Positions 15,432-24,521 of a stretch of DNA of 64,000 nucleotides are shown piece by piece. The DNA is from Treponema sp. (GTDB taxonomy: Bacteria > Spirochaetota > Spirochaetia > Treponematales > Treponemataceae). Each line of letters begins with the position of its first letter. The stretch's first letter is position 1. A model generated the notes under the pieces. It was given only the letters and a program-made list of their open reading frames with translations, was not told the DNA's origin and made no database searches. A program made the position numbers and the translations under genes. The stretch spans positions 62,001 to 126,000 of the forward strand of contig JAKSTQ010000001.1 in the NCBI GenBank assembly GCA_024402475.1. The letters run 5' to 3'.

Positions 15432-16643
15432 ATGGCAAATACATTAAAAGTTCCTTTTTCAAAACCTTCCATTACAAAGGAAGAAGAAGACGCAGTTCTT
15501 AAAGTTATCCGCTCAGGCTGGCTTACAACCGGCAATGAAAGTCTCATGTTTGAAAAGGAATTCAGCCAGTTTCTTTCAAGACCCATTGAAGGCGCTGAAA
15601 TTTATGACTCAAGACCATTACAGAGTCTTGCTGTCAATTCAAATACAAGCGGTATGATTCTTGCAATGTATGCCTGTGGTGTAAAAGCCGGAACCTGGAT
15701 TATTACCACACCCTACACTTTTGTTTCTACAGCTGCATGTGCCAGACACCTGGGTGCGGATGTTCTTTTTGCAGATATTGAAAAAGATACATACAACATT
15801 GATCCTGATAACATCGAAAAACTCATTAAGGAAAACCCTGATAAAAAAATTGCTGCAATCGTTCCTGTTCATATTGCCGGAACTATCTGTAATATGGAAC
15901 GAATTATGGACATTGCACGAAAATATAATATTAAAGTAATTGAAGATGCGGCTCATTCTTTCCCATGTCCTACAAAACTTGGTTATGCAGGAACAATTGG
16001 TGATGCAGGCGTATTTTCTTTTTATGCTACAAAACCTCTAACTACTGCAGAAGGCGGAATGGTTTGCTGCCGTGATCCGCAAATGGTAAAAACAATGACT
16101 GTCATGCGTCTTCACGGAATGGATAGAACAACCTGGGACCGTTATACAAGCCCTCGTGCCAGCTGGGAATATGACATTGTAGCACCAGGATATAAATTCA
16201 ATTTGCCTGATATTTTAAGTGCATTTGGACGCGTTCAGCTTTCCCACTCAGATTCCTTCAACGAAAAACGTAAAGCAATCTGCAACCGTTATAACCAAGC
16301 TTTTAAAGACCTTGATACAGTTGAACTTCCGCCGGATTGTGACGGAAACTGCTGGCACTTATATCTTCTGCGTATCAAACCCCAGAATCTTACAATCAGC
16401 AGAAATGAATTCGCGCAGAAACTTCAGGAAAGCGGCATAGGAATTTCAATGCATTTTATTCCCCTTTTCCACTTTACTTACTGGAAAGAATTATATAAAG
16501 ATTTCACTGCAGAAAATTATCCTAATGCACAGGATAAATACTCAAGGACAATTACATTACCTTTGTGGCCGGATATGACAGATGAAATGATCTGTGATAC
16601 AATAAAAGAAGTTAAAAGAATTTCAATGGAGTACCACAAATAA
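15432..16643 (+). CDS. DegT/DnrJ/EryC1/StrS family sugar aminotransferase
   Basis: A 403-residue PLP-dependent enzyme that transfers an amino group to a keto sugar nucleotide. Visible hallmarks: the N-terminal FSKPSITKEEEDAVLKVIRSGWLTTG substrate-end motif, a VIEDAAHSF aspartate (about 173) for the PLP ring, and the lysine in FSFYATKPLTTAEGG (about 198) for the Schiff base. It directly follows capD, so the two probably make a 4-amino-4,6-dideoxy sugar, perhaps for surface glycan or flagellin modification. Confidence 0.92.
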   Translation: MANTLKVPFSKPSITKEEEDAVLKVIRSGWLTTGNESLMFEKEFSQFLSRPIEGAEIYDSRPLQSLAVNSNTSGMILAMYACGVKAGTWIITTPYTFVSTAACARHLGADVLFADIEKDTYNIDPDNIEKLIKENPDKKIAAIVPVHIAGTICNMERIMDIARKYNIKVIEDAAHSFPCPTKLGYAGTIGDAGVFSFYATKPLTTAEGGMVCCRDPQMVKTMTVMRLHGMDRTTWDRYTSPRASWEYDIVAPGYKFNLPDILSAFGRVQLSHSDSFNEKRKAICNRYNQAFKDLDTVELPPDCDGNCWHLYLLRIKPQNLTISRNEFAQKLQESGIGISMHFIPLFHFTYWKELYKDFTAENYPNAQDKYSRTITLPLWPDMTDEMICDTIKEVKRISMEYHK

Positions 16644-16646
16644 AAA

Positions 16647-18713
16647 ATGGCTGTAAAAAAAGCTCCTTCACAGGTAAATCATACTCAGATAACCAAAAGC
16701 TATTTCAGTGATTTAAAGAATGCTTCGTGCCTTTATGCAAAGATAATCAGAAGTCCAGTTCAATATGGAAAAATATTATCCATAACTTATGAAGACATTC
16801 CTGAAGGCTGTTATTTATTTACTGCTGAAGATCTTGGAGATAAAAACTACATTGAAACCCTTGATGTACAGACAGAAATTTTTGCAAGTCAGCAGATAAA
16901 TTATTCAGGTCAGCCGCTTGCACTTTTTGTTGCTGAATCGGAAAGTTCATTGAACAGGCTTTCTTCTAACATTCAGATAAAGGTTGAAGAAGAAAAACTT
17001 GATAACCACGAAAAAAAAGTTGCATATGCCCAGCGCGTAATCCGTAAAGGAAAACTTTTTGCTTCAAAAGACAAAAATCCTGATACTGCTTTTAAACGTG
17101 CAAAATTTGATGTTAAAGGAAACTGGACAAGTGTTTTGAATGCACCGGATACAAGCGAAGCAAACGGAGCTTACTGTTCATACGAAAAAGATGTTCTTAC
17201 AATTTCTACTCCGACTCAGTGGCCAAAACATCTTTGTGATAACCTTACACGAATTCTTGACATCAAAAATGATAATATAATCATCAAAAAAACAATTTCT
17301 TCAAATCCATATACAAATACTTTATGGCTTAATACAAATCTTTGTGCAATGTGTGCGCTGGCTGCAGTTAAAACCGGAAAACCAGTTAAACTCGTTCTTT
17401 CCCGTGAAGAAAATTCCAGCTTTATGGTAAAAAAATCACCGATTACATTAAAATACAGAACAAATGTAACTGAATCAGGTGAAATCAAAGCCATGCAGGT
17501 TAACATAGAAATTGACAGCGGTTATCACAACCCTTTTGCTGCAGAATTTCTTGACCGCCTTATAATTGCAAGTACAAACATTTACAGTGTTGCAAACCTT
17601 CTGATTACTGCAACCGCATTTGAATCTCACACTGCGCCGGCTTCTACAAACATTGAATGTATTGATTCCCAGGCCTTTTTTGCAGTTGAAAACCAGATGC
17701 AGAAAATAAGCCGTGTGACAGGACTTTCTCCTGTAGAAATCCGCCTTTTGAACGTAAACAAAAAGATTTCCATGCCGTTCAATTTTGAAATTAACCGCCT
17801 TGAAGATACGATTCAGGCAGTTGCTTCAAAAAGCGATCTTCTTAGAAAAAATGTTTCATTCGCACTTGAAAATAAAACTCCTTCAAAGACAACAAAAGGA
17901 TATAAAGCCAATAACATGAACCTGCGCGGAATCGGAATGTCCTGCGTTTTTAATGCTTCAGGTTACTTTGGCACAAAAATTTTTGCTTGTAATCAGAAAA
18001 TTTCCGTAACATTGGAAAAAGATTCATCCTGCACGATACACGCATTGCCGCCTTCTTCCACAACCTGGGAAATCTGGAAAGAAAATGTAAGTGAAATTCT
18101 TGGCATTGAACCGAAAAATATCAAACTGGACAGTAACTTTGATGCAAAAGAAGAATCAGTCGTTCCTGAAAATGTTTACAACAATATCAGTATTATGACT
18201 CAGCTTTTAAGAAAGTGCTGTCTTGATATTCAGGCAAAACGGTTCAGAAAGCCTCTGCCGATTTCTACATCAAAAGGAATTACTGCAGCCGCACGCAAAG
18301 TCTGGAATCCGACAAAATTTCAGGGAGTTCCATTCCATAGTACTTCTTTTGGTTCATTATCTCTGGAACTTGAAATTGATCCTGCAACCTATCGCATTTC
18401 GATTAAACATATTTACGTTATTCTGAACGCAGGAAAAATCTATCTTGCAAATGCAGCTGAAAATTCAATCAAGCTTGCAATTCAGCATGCATTAAGTGAA
18501 ATTGTAGAAGACGACATCATTAAATGCAGTGATATTTCTGTATTATTCATTACTTCTGACAGCGACAGTTCTCAGTTAAGCGGAATTATTTCCAAACTGT
18601 TACCGGCAGCATTTGCGTCTGCACTATCCCAGGCATTAAATTTTGAGATCACATCAATTCCTGTTTCTCAAAAAGATATTTTCAAAGCCATGACTTCAGC
18701 GTCAAAAACCTGA
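16647..18713 (+). CDS. Molybdenum-hydroxylase large-subunit homologue lacking molybdopterin signatures
   Basis: 688 residues that align along the length of the xanthine dehydrogenase/aldehyde oxidase molybdopterin subunit: the hammerhead-type start, then GKPVKLVLSREENSSF and a region matching the PxEIRLLNVN motif. The three hallmark sites are altered. GGGFGGKE reads TISSNPYTNTLW; the AFRGFG motif reads NIECID; the catalytic-Glu GVGEPP region reads SQLSGIISKLLPA. I infer it does not bind or use a molybdenum cofactor in the usual way. It starts 3 bp after the aminotransferase stop and is followed by Fe-S and FAD subunit homologues. From memory T. pallidum TP0080 ('quinoline 2-oxidoreductase') sits in the same place. 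Confidence 0.82.
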   Translation: MAVKKAPSQVNHTQITKSYFSDLKNASCLYAKIIRSPVQYGKILSITYEDIPEGCYLFTAEDLGDKNYIETLDVQTEIFASQQINYSGQPLALFVAESESSLNRLSSNIQIKVEEEKLDNHEKKVAYAQRVIRKGKLFASKDKNPDTAFKRAKFDVKGNWTSVLNAPDTSEANGAYCSYEKDVLTISTPTQWPKHLCDNLTRILDIKNDNIIIKKTISSNPYTNTLWLNTNLCAMCALAAVKTGKPVKLVLSREENSSFMVKKSPITLKYRTNVTESGEIKAMQVNIEIDSGYHNPFAAEFLDRLIIASTNIYSVANLLITATAFESHTAPASTNIECIDSQAFFAVENQMQKISRVTGLSPVEIRLLNVNKKISMPFNFEINRLEDTIQAVASKSDLLRKNVSFALENKTPSKTTKGYKANNMNLRGIGMSCVFNASGYFGTKIFACNQKISVTLEKDSSCTIHALPPSSTTWEIWKENVSEILGIEPKNIKLDSNFDAKEESVVPENVYNNISIMTQLLRKCCLDIQAKRFRKPLPISTSKGITAAARKVWNPTKFQGVPFHSTSFGSLSLELEIDPATYRISIKHIYVILNAGKIYLANAAENSIKLAIQHALSEIVEDDIIKCSDISVLFITSDSDSSQLSGIISKLLPAAFASALSQALNFEITSIPVSQKDIFKAMTSASKT

Positions 18714-18729
18714 TAGAGGTACTTAAAAG

Positions 18730-19224
18730 ATGAAATACCAGCTTTTAATAAATAAAAAATTACTTGTAATCGATGCCGAACCTGATGAAAAACTTGCAGA
18801 TGTCTTACGCCGCGAAAATTTTCTTTCCGTTAAAAACGGCTGCGGTACCGGAACTTGCGGTTCGTGTACGATTCTGCTTGATGATAAAGCAGTTCCAAGC
18901 TGCAGTATTCCAATTGGACTTGTACAGGGCAATGAAATTATTACTATGGAATATTTTTCTAAGACAGAAATCTTTGCCGACATCACAAAAGGTTTTGAAA
19001 AAGCCGGTATTCAGTTATGCGGATACTGTAATGCAGGAAAATATTTTGCTGCCTACGAAGTTCTTACTAACTTTACCCATCCTGACAGAAAACAGATAGA
19101 ATCAATCATTGATCATATCAACGACTGCTGTGTAGAAAAAGACATTCTTATAAATGGAATTCTTTATGCATTTAGCCTGAATTTTACAAAGGAGAAAATG
19201 AGAAAAAATGCAAACCACAAATAA
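18730..19224 (+). CDS. 2Fe-2S small-subunit homologue of molybdenum hydroxylases, second cluster altered
   Basis: 164 residues (CoxS/XdhC-like). The ferredoxin-type cluster site is intact: NGCGTGTCGSC plus a fourth Cys 12 residues on (CxxxxCxxC...C, about residues 38-58). In the alpha-helical second domain the first pair is intact (LCGYC, about 98-101), but the family's C-x-C (LCRCTGY) is replaced by DCCVEKD, so the second cluster is doubtful. In working enzymes electrons pass from molybdopterin through both clusters to FAD. Good ribosome site (AGAGG). The last 17 bp overlap the next gene. Confidence 0.85.
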   Translation: MKYQLLINKKLLVIDAEPDEKLADVLRRENFLSVKNGCGTGTCGSCTILLDDKAVPSCSIPIGLVQGNEIITMEYFSKTEIFADITKGFEKAGIQLCGYCNAGKYFAAYEVLTNFTHPDRKQIESIIDHINDCCVEKDILINGILYAFSLNFTKEKMRKNANHK

Positions 19225-20014
19225 AATGGTTTTTACCGCAAAAAATGTATCAGAACTTCTCTACCAGCTTAAAACTGTTTCAAACCTTCAGGTTATCGGT
19301 GCTTCAACTTATATAAAGACATTGCCGGAAAAATCAATTTCTGTGCGTAATATTCCTGAACTTTGCATAATTGATAAGCATGAACGCTATGTTGAATTTG
19401 GTCCTGGAGTTACACTTAACAGCATTCTTTCACAATGTAAAAATTATCTGCCACAGGTTTTAGCTGACGCCATTCATTGCATTGCAAACCACAATATCAG
19501 AAACATTGCGACAATCGGCGGCAACATCTGCGCTAAAGATTACAGGCTTTCTCTTATTGCACCATTACTTGCACTGGACTGTTCACTTAAATTCAAGTCC
19601 CTTAAAAAAGATGAATATATAAACCTTAAAAACTTTACTTTCATTCCGCCGGAATCTGTCCTTGCAGCAATCAGAGTTCCAGTTGAAGATTACAATGTTT
19701 CAATTTACAGAAAACTTGGACCTAACAATGCATTAACCGCTGAATCCGGTTCTTTCTGCTTTCTGGCACAGACAGAAAAAAATATCCTTATGAAGCTTAA
19801 ACTGGTTTTCTCAGGTCCATTCAACTTTATAAACCGTGAACTTGAAACAAAATTCCTTGGAACAAAATTGCCGTTAAATGAATCCGCAATCCAGGATTTT
19901 ATTGCAACAGCTGGAGAACGCTTTGACGAACTTTCAAAAGAAAATCCGTGCAGTCCTATCCTTCGCCAGCAGTTCTTGAATCTGACAGCATTCAGTCTGC
20001 ACGAACTTACCTGA
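19208..20014 (+). CDS. FAD-binding subunit homologue of molybdenum hydroxylases
   Basis: 268 residues of the CoxM/XdhB FAD family. NIATIGGNICAKDYRLSLIAPLLALD (about residues 98-123) is the conserved flavin-binding segment. The earlier GGGT-type loop reads IGASTYIK, so the pyrophosphate loop is weakened. It overlaps the Fe-S gene by 17 bp and closes a five-gene run capD-degT-large-FeS-FAD. It converges with queA; only one base separates the stop codons. A flavoprotein is likely; substrate and electron acceptor are unknown. Confidence 0.83.
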   Translation: MQTTNKMVFTAKNVSELLYQLKTVSNLQVIGASTYIKTLPEKSISVRNIPELCIIDKHERYVEFGPGVTLNSILSQCKNYLPQVLADAIHCIANHNIRNIATIGGNICAKDYRLSLIAPLLALDCSLKFKSLKKDEYINLKNFTFIPPESVLAAIRVPVEDYNVSIYRKLGPNNALTAESGSFCFLAQTEKNILMKLKLVFSGPFNFINRELETKFLGTKLPLNESAIQDFIATAGERFDELSKENPCSPILRQQFLNLTAFSLHELT

Positions 20015-20015
20015 T

Positions 20016-21056
20016 TTATTTTATCAGCATGCAGTCACCGTATGAAAAGAATCTGTAACGGTTTTCGACTGCTGTCTTATATGCACTGAGAATGTTTTCA
20101 CGGCCTGCAAAAGCACTTACAAGCATCAGCAATGTACTTTCTGGAGTATGAAAATTTGTAAACATCTGGTCTACGATTTTAAATTTATAGCCCGGATACA
20201 TGAAAATTGTTGTGCTTGATGTTCCGGCTTTAATTGTTCCGTCTTCTAAAGCTGCAGATTCCAGGGTTCTTACGCTTGTTGTTCCAACAGCAAGAATTGG
20301 ACGGCCTTCTTTTTTTGCTTTATTGATTTTATCTGCAACAGACTCAGGGACTGTGTAATATTCACAGTGCATTATATGATTTTCGATATTTTCTTCGCGG
20401 ACCGGCAAAAATGTTCCAAGTCCTACATGTAAAGTAACAAAATCCCGTTCAATACCTTTAGCATCCAGGCGGGCAAGCATTTCGTCAGTAAAATGAAGTC
20501 CTGCTGTAGGACATGCTGCACTTCCTGTTTCTTTTGCATAAACATTCTGGTATCTGAAAGAATCTTCGTTTGTATCACCGCGTTTAATGTATGGAGGAAG
20601 CGGAATATGACCGTTGCGTTCAAACCAGTCTTCAAGTACCGGAGTTTCAAATTTTAATGCACGGAATTCAGTTCCTTCGTTTTTAGGATCTTCGATAATT
20701 GTTGCAATAGTTCCGTCCGGAAATTTGTAATGCATTCGGGGTTTCTGTTTTTTTGCATTTTTTACCATTGTATTCCAGACAAGGCAGTCTTTATCAATCT
20801 GGTTAAGAAACATAAATTCAGTTTCACGACCGGTTGTTTCTTTAATTCCATAAACCCTGGCACGACGAACCTTTGAGTTATTGAAAATCATTAAAGTTCC
20901 GTCATCAATCAGGTCAGGTAAATTATCCATCATATAATTCTGTGTAATTCCAGACTGTCTTCCAAGAAGCATAAGTTTATCCTGACCGCGAACGCCTGAA
21001 GGAAACTGCGCAATAAGTTCTGGTGGAAGTTCAAAATTAAAATCACTTGTAAGCAT
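20016..21056 (-). CDS. queA: S-adenosylmethionine:tRNA ribosyltransferase-isomerase QueA
   Basis: 346 residues, the normal length. Transfers and isomerises the ribosyl group of SAM onto 7-aminomethyl-7-deazaguanine in tRNA to give epoxyqueuosine. Motifs seen: FELPPELIAQFP at the N terminus, GHIPLPPYI, AKETGSAACPTAGLHFT (about 176-192), FVTLHVGLGTFLPV and FHTPESTLLMLVSAFAG near the C terminus. Last gene of the ruvC-ruvA-ruvB-queA minus-strand cluster, 19 bp after ruvB. Confidence 0.97.
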   Translation of the reverse strand: MLTSDFNFELPPELIAQFPSGVRGQDKLMLLGRQSGITQNYMMDNLPDLIDDGTLMIFNNSKVRRARVYGIKETTGRETEFMFLNQIDKDCLVWNTMVKNAKKQKPRMHYKFPDGTIATIIEDPKNEGTEFRALKFETPVLEDWFERNGHIPLPPYIKRGDTNEDSFRYQNVYAKETGSAACPTAGLHFTDEMLARLDAKGIERDFVTLHVGLGTFLPVREENIENHIMHCEYYTVPESVADKINKAKKEGRPILAVGTTSVRTLESAALEDGTIKAGTSSTTIFMYPGYKFKIVDQMFTNFHTPESTLLMLVSAFAGRENILSAYKTAVENRYRFFSYGDCMLIK

Positions 21057-21075
21057 ATAATTTACCTTAATTTTT

Positions 21076-22125
21076 TTAGAATAAAGAACCCTGGCTTTCT
21101 GTCAAAGATTTTTTGATTTCAAGACCAAGATGTTCGTAAGCTTTAGCAGTAACAGTTCTGCCACGGGGAGTTCTTGCTAAAAGACCACATTGAATGAGGT
21201 ATGGTTCGTAATAATCTTCCAGAGTATCAATATTTTCTCCGACAGAAATTGCAAGCGTTTCAGCACCTACAGGACCGCCGCCGAAATTATTAATAATTGA
21301 AAGAAGAATTTCCCTGTCGTATTTTTCAAGTCCCATGGAATCAATTTCAAGTTTTTCAAGACCTGCACGCACGATTTCTACAGTAATTGTGTCTTTACTT
21401 TCAACCTGTGCAAAGTCACGCATACGGCGAAGAATTCTGTTTACAACACGAGGAGTTCCGCGGGCGCAGCTTGCAATCAGCAAAGCGGCATCATCATTTA
21501 CATTGATTCCTAAAATTCCTGCGCTTCGTTTGATGATCGCAGCCAGTTCTTCGTGAGTATAAAATTCAAAACGCGGAATAATTCCAAAACGGCTTCTTAA
21601 CGGTGAACTTACACTACCTGCCTTTGTTGTAGCACCAACAAGAGTAAAAGGTGCAACAGGAATTCGTACTGTTCGGGCAGCAGCTCCCTGACCGATAATC
21701 CAGTCAAGTTCATAATCTTCCATAGCGATATAAAGCATTTCTTCGATGGCAGGTTTTAACCGGTGAATTTCATCAATAAAGAAAACTGTACGCGGTGTAA
21801 TTGTAGAAAGAATTCCGGCAAGATCTTTTGGTTTATCTAAAGCAGGTGCACTTGTTACCTTGAAATCAACACCAAGTTCATGTGCCGTAATTGCAGCTAA
21901 AGTTGTTTTTCCAAGTCCCGGAGGACCAATCAGTAAAAGATGATCAAGCGGTTCATTACGCATCTTGGCAGCTTCGATAAAAGTAGAAAGATTTGCCTTT
22001 ACGCTTGACTGTCCCAGAAAATCCTTTAAAAGCTGAGGTCTTAAAGAATTGTCTGCGTCATCAAATTTATCATTTAAATCTGCGCGGATAATACTTGAAA
22101 AATCCTGTTCACTACTGTCTTTCAT
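21076..22125 (-). CDS. ruvB: Holliday junction branch-migration helicase RuvB
   Basis: 349 residues. AAA+ motor that drives branch migration with RuvA. Walker [12 protein letters not shown] (about residues 63-73), Walker B FIDEIHRL (about 113-120), sensor and arginine-finger region [18 protein letters not shown], and the C-terminal winged helix ending in [14 protein letters not shown] ribosome site precedes the ATG. It follows ruvA by 10 bp. Confidence 0.98.
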   Translation of the reverse strand: MKDSSEQDFSSIIRADLNDKFDDADNSLRPQLLKDFLGQSSVKANLSTFIEAAKMRNEPLDHLLLIGPPGLGKTTLAAITAHELGVDFKVTSAPALDKPKDLAGILSTITPRTVFFIDEIHRLKPAIEEMLYIAMEDYELDWIIGQGAAARTVRIPVAPFTLVGATTKAGSVSSPLRSRFGIIPRFEFYTHEELAAIIKRSAGILGINVNDDAALLIASCARGTPRVVNRILRRMRDFAQVESKDTITVEIVRAGLEKLEIDSMGLEKYDREILLSIINNFGGGPVGAETLAISVGENIDTLEDYYEPYLIQCGLLARTPRGRTVTAKAYEHLGLEIKKSLTESQGSLF

Positions 22126-22135
22126 TTATTTTACC

Positions 22136-22747
22136 TCACGCAAGTTCTATAAGTGCACGTCTGAAAATAATTTCTTCTTTTTCAGTCTGATTTTTTGAAC
22201 CAAAGCTTTCATCATTAGAAAGAATTTCTGTCAATTCTGCAATCTTCTGTTCTGCAAGCCGTTTGTCATAACCCATATCAGTCAATGAAAGGATTACATC
22301 TGCATATTCTGCCTTTTTGCCTTTTGGAACTGCAATAGTATCTGATAAAGTAAGTTTACCTTTAAGAGCAAGAAGCATTTTTCCGGCAGTCTTTTTTCCA
22401 ACTCCAGGAATTTTTTCAAGTCGTGCAAGATCGCCCTGTTCAAGAACTGCTGTAAGCTGACTTGAAGAAACGCTGGACATGATCTTAACTGCACCTTTTG
22501 CACCAATTCCATCTACTTTTAAAAGATCAAAAAAAAGTGAACGTTCTTCTGCAGTAGCAAAACCGTAAAGGTCCATGCTTTTATCTGTATGATTAAGCCA
22601 TGTATAAACACGGGCAGTCTGTCCCACAACCGGTAAAAGTTCAAGATTGGTATCAGGAATACAGATATCCCACTCAATACCGTTGTTTTCTATAAAAATC
22701 TGTTTTGGGAATTTTCCTGTTATTACACCCTGAATTGAATTGAACAT
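22136..22747 (-). CDS. ruvA: Holliday junction DNA-binding protein RuvA
   Basis: 203 residues from the ATG at 22745-22747, which gives the family's normal N terminus (MFNSIQGVITG); the open frame extends five codons more to a TTG that has no support. An OB-fold comes first, then two helix-hairpin-helix motifs (KVDGIGAKGAVKIM and EKIPGVGKKTAGKM, about 75-125) and the RuvB-contacting third domain (about 145-203). No Shine-Dalgarno sequence; TATAAT ends 6 bp before the ATG, so it may have its own leaderless promoter besides read-through from ruvC, 48 bp upstream. Confidence 0.96.
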   Translation of the reverse strand: MFNSIQGVITGKFPKQIFIENNGIEWDICIPDTNLELLPVVGQTARVYTWLNHTDKSMDLYGFATAEERSLFFDLLKVDGIGAKGAVKIMSSVSSSQLTAVLEQGDLARLEKIPGVGKKTAGKMLLALKGKLTLSDTIAVPKGKKAEYADVILSLTDMGYDKRLAEQKIAELTEILSNDESFGSKNQTEKEEIIFRRALIELA

Positions 22748-22753
22748 GGAACC

Positions 22754-22782
22754 ATTATACAAAATTAAAGTAAAAAAATAAA
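22754..22782 (-). promoter_or_regulatory. Possible ruvA promoter, leaderless arrangement
   Basis: TATAAT at 22754-22759 (minus strand), 6 bp before the ruvA ATG. A TTTATT lies 17 bp upstream as a weak -35 within a T-rich tract. Confidence 0.4.
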
Positions 22783-22795
22783 GTAAAGGTTCCTT

Positions 22796-23350
22796 TTATT
22801 TCAATCCATTGAAATTAATATGTGTTATGGCACCAGCAAGAGCATCTGCGGCATGATCAGGTTTTGGAACTGTTTCAAGGCCTAAAAGAAGTTTTACATA
22901 CTGTTCAACTAAATCTTTATCAGCGGATGCAGTTCCTGTTACCGACTGTTTAATCTGATTTGGTGTATATTCGCCAAGTTGAATGCAATGCTGGGCAAGA
23001 CAAAGTGAAACAACTCCGCGCGCTTCACTTACGCCCATTGCAGAACTGACATTTTTTGCAAAATACAAAGTTTCCATTCCGGCTTCTGTAGGCTTAAACT
23101 CATCGATTACTGCACAGATTCTGTTGTAAATAGTAAGAAGTCTCTGACCATGAGGCATATCCGCATCAGTGGAAATACATCCGTAACTTACCATTCTGTA
23201 GCGGCCGTTACAATAATCAATTACTCCAAAACCGGTATTAGCAAGCCCCGGGTCAATTCCAAGAACCCGCCGTACATTCTTAGCTGAGATTTTTATATCT
23301 GTATTTGAAACAGATCCTGGAAGTGTTTCAAAGTCTTTTTTTCCTTTCAT
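22796..23350 (-). CDS. ruvC: Holliday junction resolvase RuvC
   Basis: 184 residues from the ATG at 23348-23350. Endonuclease that cuts Holliday junctions. The acidic catalytic residues are visible in LGIDPG (Asp), GMETLYFAKN (Glu) and the C-terminal DHAADALA (two Asp). About 30 residues precede the usual start of the fold, a small extension. The frame is open to a TTG at 23386, but that TTG is the first half of a promoter-like TTGAAT, and TAAAAT follows after exactly 17 bp. I therefore place the start at 23350, which makes the message leaderless. Confidence 0.94.
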   Translation of the reverse strand: MKGKKDFETLPGSVSNTDIKISAKNVRRVLGIDPGLANTGFGVIDYCNGRYRMVSYGCISTDADMPHGQRLLTIYNRICAVIDEFKPTEAGMETLYFAKNVSSAMGVSEARGVVSLCLAQHCIQLGEYTPNQIKQSVTGTASADKDLVEQYVKLLLGLETVPKPDHAADALAGAITHINFNGLK

Positions 23351-23357
23351 TGGTAAT

Positions 23358-23386
23358 ATTTTAAAATGAATACATTGTTTATTCAA
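23358..23386 (-). promoter_or_regulatory. Predicted promoter of ruvC-ruvA-ruvB-queA, leaderless arrangement
   Basis: Minus strand TTGAAT (23381-23386), 17 bp, TAAAAT (23358-23363), then 7 bp to the ruvC ATG. No Shine-Dalgarno sequence is present. Confidence 0.65.
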
Positions 23387-23446
23387 GAGAATTTACATGA
23401 CATCAGGAGTGCCAAAACCTAAAAAATCGAATAACCAGTTTAAAAA

Positions 23447-23490
23447 CAAAAAACCCGCACTTTTGACTGCTCAAAATATGCGGGCTCTTT
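23447..23490 (-). terminator. Terminator downstream of yebC
   Basis: GC-rich stem CCCGCA/TGCGGG (23454-23459 with 23479-23484) with A-rich and T-rich flanks, so it could work on both strands. It separates yebC from the ruv cluster. Confidence 0.7.
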
Positions 23491-23518
23491 TTTAGAAATT
23501 CAATATTTCTAAATCAGA

Positions 23519-24262
23519 TTATTCTTCACCTTCGAAGTCATCTGGATATTCAGCTGTGTGGTAAACGTTCTGAACATCGTCGCTGTCTTCGAGTTTGTCG
23601 ATAAGTTTCTGAACTTTTGCAGCTGTGTCCTTATCAACTGCTGTGTAAGCATCTGGAACCATTCCTACGTCAGCAGAAAGTGATTCAAATCCTTTTGCGT
23701 TGAGGGCATCAGCAACTGCAGCAAATGCATCTGCTGTTGTTGTTACAGTAATGATTCCGTCTTCATTAACGATATCATCTGCACCAGCTTCGAGAGCAAC
23801 TTCCATTACTTCTTCTTCTGATACTTTTTCTGCATCATATTCGATTGTACCTTTGCGCTGGAACATACGTGAAACTGAACCAGTAGTACCAAGGTTACCA
23901 CCATTCTTTGTAAGAATGTTACGAACTTCTGCTGCTGCACGGTTTTTGTTATCTGTAAGAACTTCGATCATTACAGCAACTCCACCTGGAGCGTATCCTT
24001 CGTATACGAGTTCTTCGTAAGCTGTACCGCCGTCTTCACCAGTACCTTTTTTGATAGCACGTTCAATGTTATCTTTAGGCATGTTAGCAGCACGAGCCTT
24101 AATGATTACAGTTCTAAGGCGTGGGTTTGAATCTGGATCTCCACCGCCCATACGAGCTGCGATAGAAATTTCCTTGATGAATTTTGTAAAGATTTTACCG
24201 CGTTTTGCATCAGCAAGACCTTTAGCATGTTTAATGGTTGCCCATTTACTGTGTCCTGACAT
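23519..24262 (-). CDS. yebC: YebC/PmpR family protein
   Basis: 247 residues beginning MSGHSKWATIKHAKGLADAKRGKIF, the family's invariant N terminus. The family includes transcriptional regulators and, more recently, factors that help ribosomes through proline stretches. The acidic tail is usual. Strong GAGGAG ribosome site and a TATAAT about 20 bp upstream of it. Single-gene unit next to the ruv cluster, a common bacterial neighbourhood. Confidence 0.96.
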   Translation of the reverse strand: MSGHSKWATIKHAKGLADAKRGKIFTKFIKEISIAARMGGGDPDSNPRLRTVIIKARAANMPKDNIERAIKKGTGEDGGTAYEELVYEGYAPGGVAVMIEVLTDNKNRAAAEVRNILTKNGGNLGTTGSVSRMFQRKGTIEYDAEKVSEEEVMEVALEAGADDIVNEDGIITVTTTADAFAAVADALNAKGFESLSADVGMVPDAYTAVDKDTAAKVQKLIDKLEDSDDVQNVYHTAEYPDDFEGEE

Positions 24263-24521
24263 GGGAACTCCTCATATATAAATTATAATAGTATCCGTTA
24301 TATGATAATAACAATATATTTTAACATTTATAGAAAATCAATGTCAAGTAAATAACAGTTAAATGAATTCAAGAATATATTTCCTTCGCCTGGTACTTAT
24401 GCGGATCCTTTTTTGTACTGAAACTATTATAAAATGCCGGATTAAAACTTTACCATAGGTGAATGGCATTAACTGTTTTTTTTACTTTATTTTTTTTATT
24501 TTCTATTATATAATTTTCTTT

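Noticed and set aside
16647..20014. Idea that the hydroxylase subunits are broken by frameshift
   Set aside because: All three frames are full length, overlapping and well spaced; only specific cofactor motifs are changed.
23397..23495. Small plus-strand ORF of 32 codons (basic peptide) between ruvC and yebC
   Set aside because: It runs through the yebC terminator hairpin and ends in its T run; no convincing ribosome site.
24263..24521. The 259-bp gap between yebC and the ankyrin gene considered as a small RNA or riboswitch
   Set aside because: AT-rich with no stable hairpin plus T run and no known aptamer pattern that I can see; only promoter-like elements.
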